Below, one piece after another: positions 6,043-6,709 of a stretch of DNA of 6,709 nt (its first letter is position 1; every line of letters starts with the position of its first letter). The notes below the pieces were generated by a model. That model ran no database searches. It worked only from the letters and a program-made list of their open reading frames with translations, and was not told where the DNA came from. Made by a program: the position numbers and the translations under genes. The stretch is from Gammaproteobacteria bacterium (lineage in GTDB: Bacteria; Pseudomonadota; Gammaproteobacteria; Pseudomonadales; Azotimanducaceae), in assembly GCA_018667205.1 (NCBI GenBank), contig JABIVN010000454.1, positions 1-6,709 on the forward strand, read 5' to 3'.

Positions 6043-6275
6043 AAAGGCTTTCCGAGCTTATGAGTCATGAGCCTTTATTGATGAAAGGGCTTATCTCAAC
6101 CCTAGACACTGGCGTGCAAGGTCCCATACCTGGACATACTAGCGCTTATCTTTCTAACCTAATGACACGTTCCTCTCTTATAGCCGCCACCGATCTGGAT
6201 GGTTTGCGCTGGTCAATATCAGTCAGTGGGGCTATGCGGAGTAGAGTTTTAGAACTTAGCGGCCGAAATTCTGCG
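5999..6275. other. Convergent gap between the NYN and VOC genes
   Basis: This 277-bp gap lies between the stops of two genes that face each other. Its left quarter is filled by the two inverted repeats described above. The rest (about 6080-6275) shows no repeat, RNA gene or recognisable protein fragment. An 80-codon plus-strand frame (6060-6302) crosses it, but it has no ribosome site and overlaps the VOC gene end, so it is not called. Confidence 0.6.
6043..6076 (+). terminator. Weak terminator-like hairpin after the NYN gene
   Basis: AAAGGCT (6043-6049) pairs with AGCCTTT (6070-6076), followed by ATT. The 20-nt loop and its right arm include an imperfect palindrome, GCTTATGAGTCATGAGC (6056-6072). 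The stem is short and the T-tract broken, so termination would be weak. Position between two convergent genes fits a shared terminator region, but the evidence is slight. Confidence 0.25.
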
Positions 6276-6709
6276 TCAGCAAGTGGTTTTGGTTTGCTCT
6301 AACGCGAAGTCATGTGCAGGGTCCATTATCTGTTGAATTTCCACCACGTTGCCATCTGGATCCCGACCATAGGTTGCGCGTATTGGGCTGCCTTCAAAGT
6401 TGGGTGGGGGGCAATTAAAAGTCATCCCGTTCTGGCTCAGGCGTTCGTACTCTTGATCGATATCTTGTACGTCAAGGCAGAAATGCGTGTAGCCGTGGTT
6501 GTTAACCCCATACTCGGGGTCGATAGGCTTGCCGGGTGGATTCACATATTCGAAAAACTCTAGATAGGCATTTCCCACTTTTAACATTGCTTGTTTGGCG
6601 TGGGAGTCTTTAAGCCCGACGATGCTGTCGATAACCTCTGACCCTTGTTGCCAGCCGCCCTCGTAGACGACTTCTGCGCCAATAATATCGCGATAAAAAG
6701 CGACGATTC
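6276..6709 (-). CDS. VOC superfamily protein (glyoxalase/bleomycin-resistance/dioxygenase fold), 5'-truncated by window edge
   Basis: The frame is open from the right edge (first full codon 6707-6705) to TGA 6278-6276, giving 143 visible residues; an internal ATG at 6587 is not the start, because clear family sequence precedes it. The visible part begins IVAFYRDIIGAEVVYEGG, the start of a VOC repeat, so only a short N-terminus with the first metal-ligand histidine is missing. Further ligand candidates are E50 in YLEFFEY, H75 in THFCLDV and E123 in DPDGNVVEI (numbered from the first visible residue). The fold binds a divalent metal and acts on many substrates, including lactoylglutathione-type thioesters, catechols and epoxides, so the reaction cannot be assigned. 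The protein looks cytoplasmic and intact at its 3' end. It converges on the NYN gene, and nothing visible ties it to the efflux operon. Confidence 0.9.
   Translation of the reverse strand, partial: IVAFYRDIIGAEVVYEGGWQQGSEVIDSIVGLKDSHAKQAMLKVGNAYLEFFEYVNPPGKPIDPEYGVNNHGYTHFCLDVQDIDQEYERLSQNGMTFNCPPPNFEGSPIRATYGRDPDGNVVEIQQIMDPAHDFALEQTKTTC

Noticed and set aside
18..6287. A 17-bp near-identical pair: CTGCGTCAACAAGTGGT (18-34) and CTGCGTCAGCAAGTGGT (6271-6287), considered as direct-repeat ends of an inserted element
   Set aside because: One mismatch in 17 over 6.7 kb is close to what chance allows, the copies lie in unrelated genes, and no integrase, transposase or composition change accompanies them.
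6060..6302. An 80-codon plus-strand ORF in the convergent gap
   Set aside because: No ribosome site, no recognisable domain, and it overlaps the 3' end of the well-supported VOC gene.

Overview
The window looks like a piece of a Gammaproteobacterial chromosome, probably from a marine or environmental relative of the Hahella/Marinobacter type. This rests on my recollection of protein style (a LabA-like NYN protein and a two-gene RND pump of the AcrA/AcrB type), moderate base composition and ordinary bacterial start/SD signals. No database search was possible. I see no rRNA or tRNA gene, insertion sequence, integrase or CRISPR array.

Layout from left to right. (1) 1-177, minus strand: the first 59 codons of a membrane-anchored, probably sensory, protein that runs off the left edge. 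(2) 178-664: a non-coding gap with three tandem 19-bp repeats, a short palindrome, and one arm of a perfect 16-bp inverted repeat whose other arm lies inside the 3' end of the next gene. (3) 665-4994, minus strand: a two-gene efflux operon in the order membrane-fusion adaptor, then RND permease. The genes overlap by 14 nt, and the permease probably starts at a TTG with a good Shine-Dalgarno. No outer-membrane (TolC-like) gene is present. (4) 4995-5178: the operon's likely leader and promoter, with six tandem 13-bp repeats just upstream of the adaptor start. (5) 5179-5524: the rest of the divergent intergenic region, with a hairpin, a candidate plus-strand promoter and a candidate 11-codon leader peptide. 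(6) 5525-5998, plus strand: a complete NYN-domain (PIN-like fold) putative ribonuclease. (7) 5999-6275: a convergent gap with two inverted repeats after the NYN stop. (8) 6276-6709, minus strand: the 3' part of a VOC (glyoxalase/dioxygenase superfamily) gene that runs off the right edge.

The adaptor and permease should form the inner-membrane and periplasmic parts of a proton-driven tripartite efflux pump using a TolC-type channel encoded elsewhere. Nothing here fixes the substrate. The NYN and VOC genes have no evident link to the pump. I do not see a clear new multigene system. The most unusual material is in the non-coding parts: the two unrelated tandem-repeat arrays, the 16-bp inverted match across the permease stop codon, and the small ORF with a strong ribosome binding site before the NYN gene.
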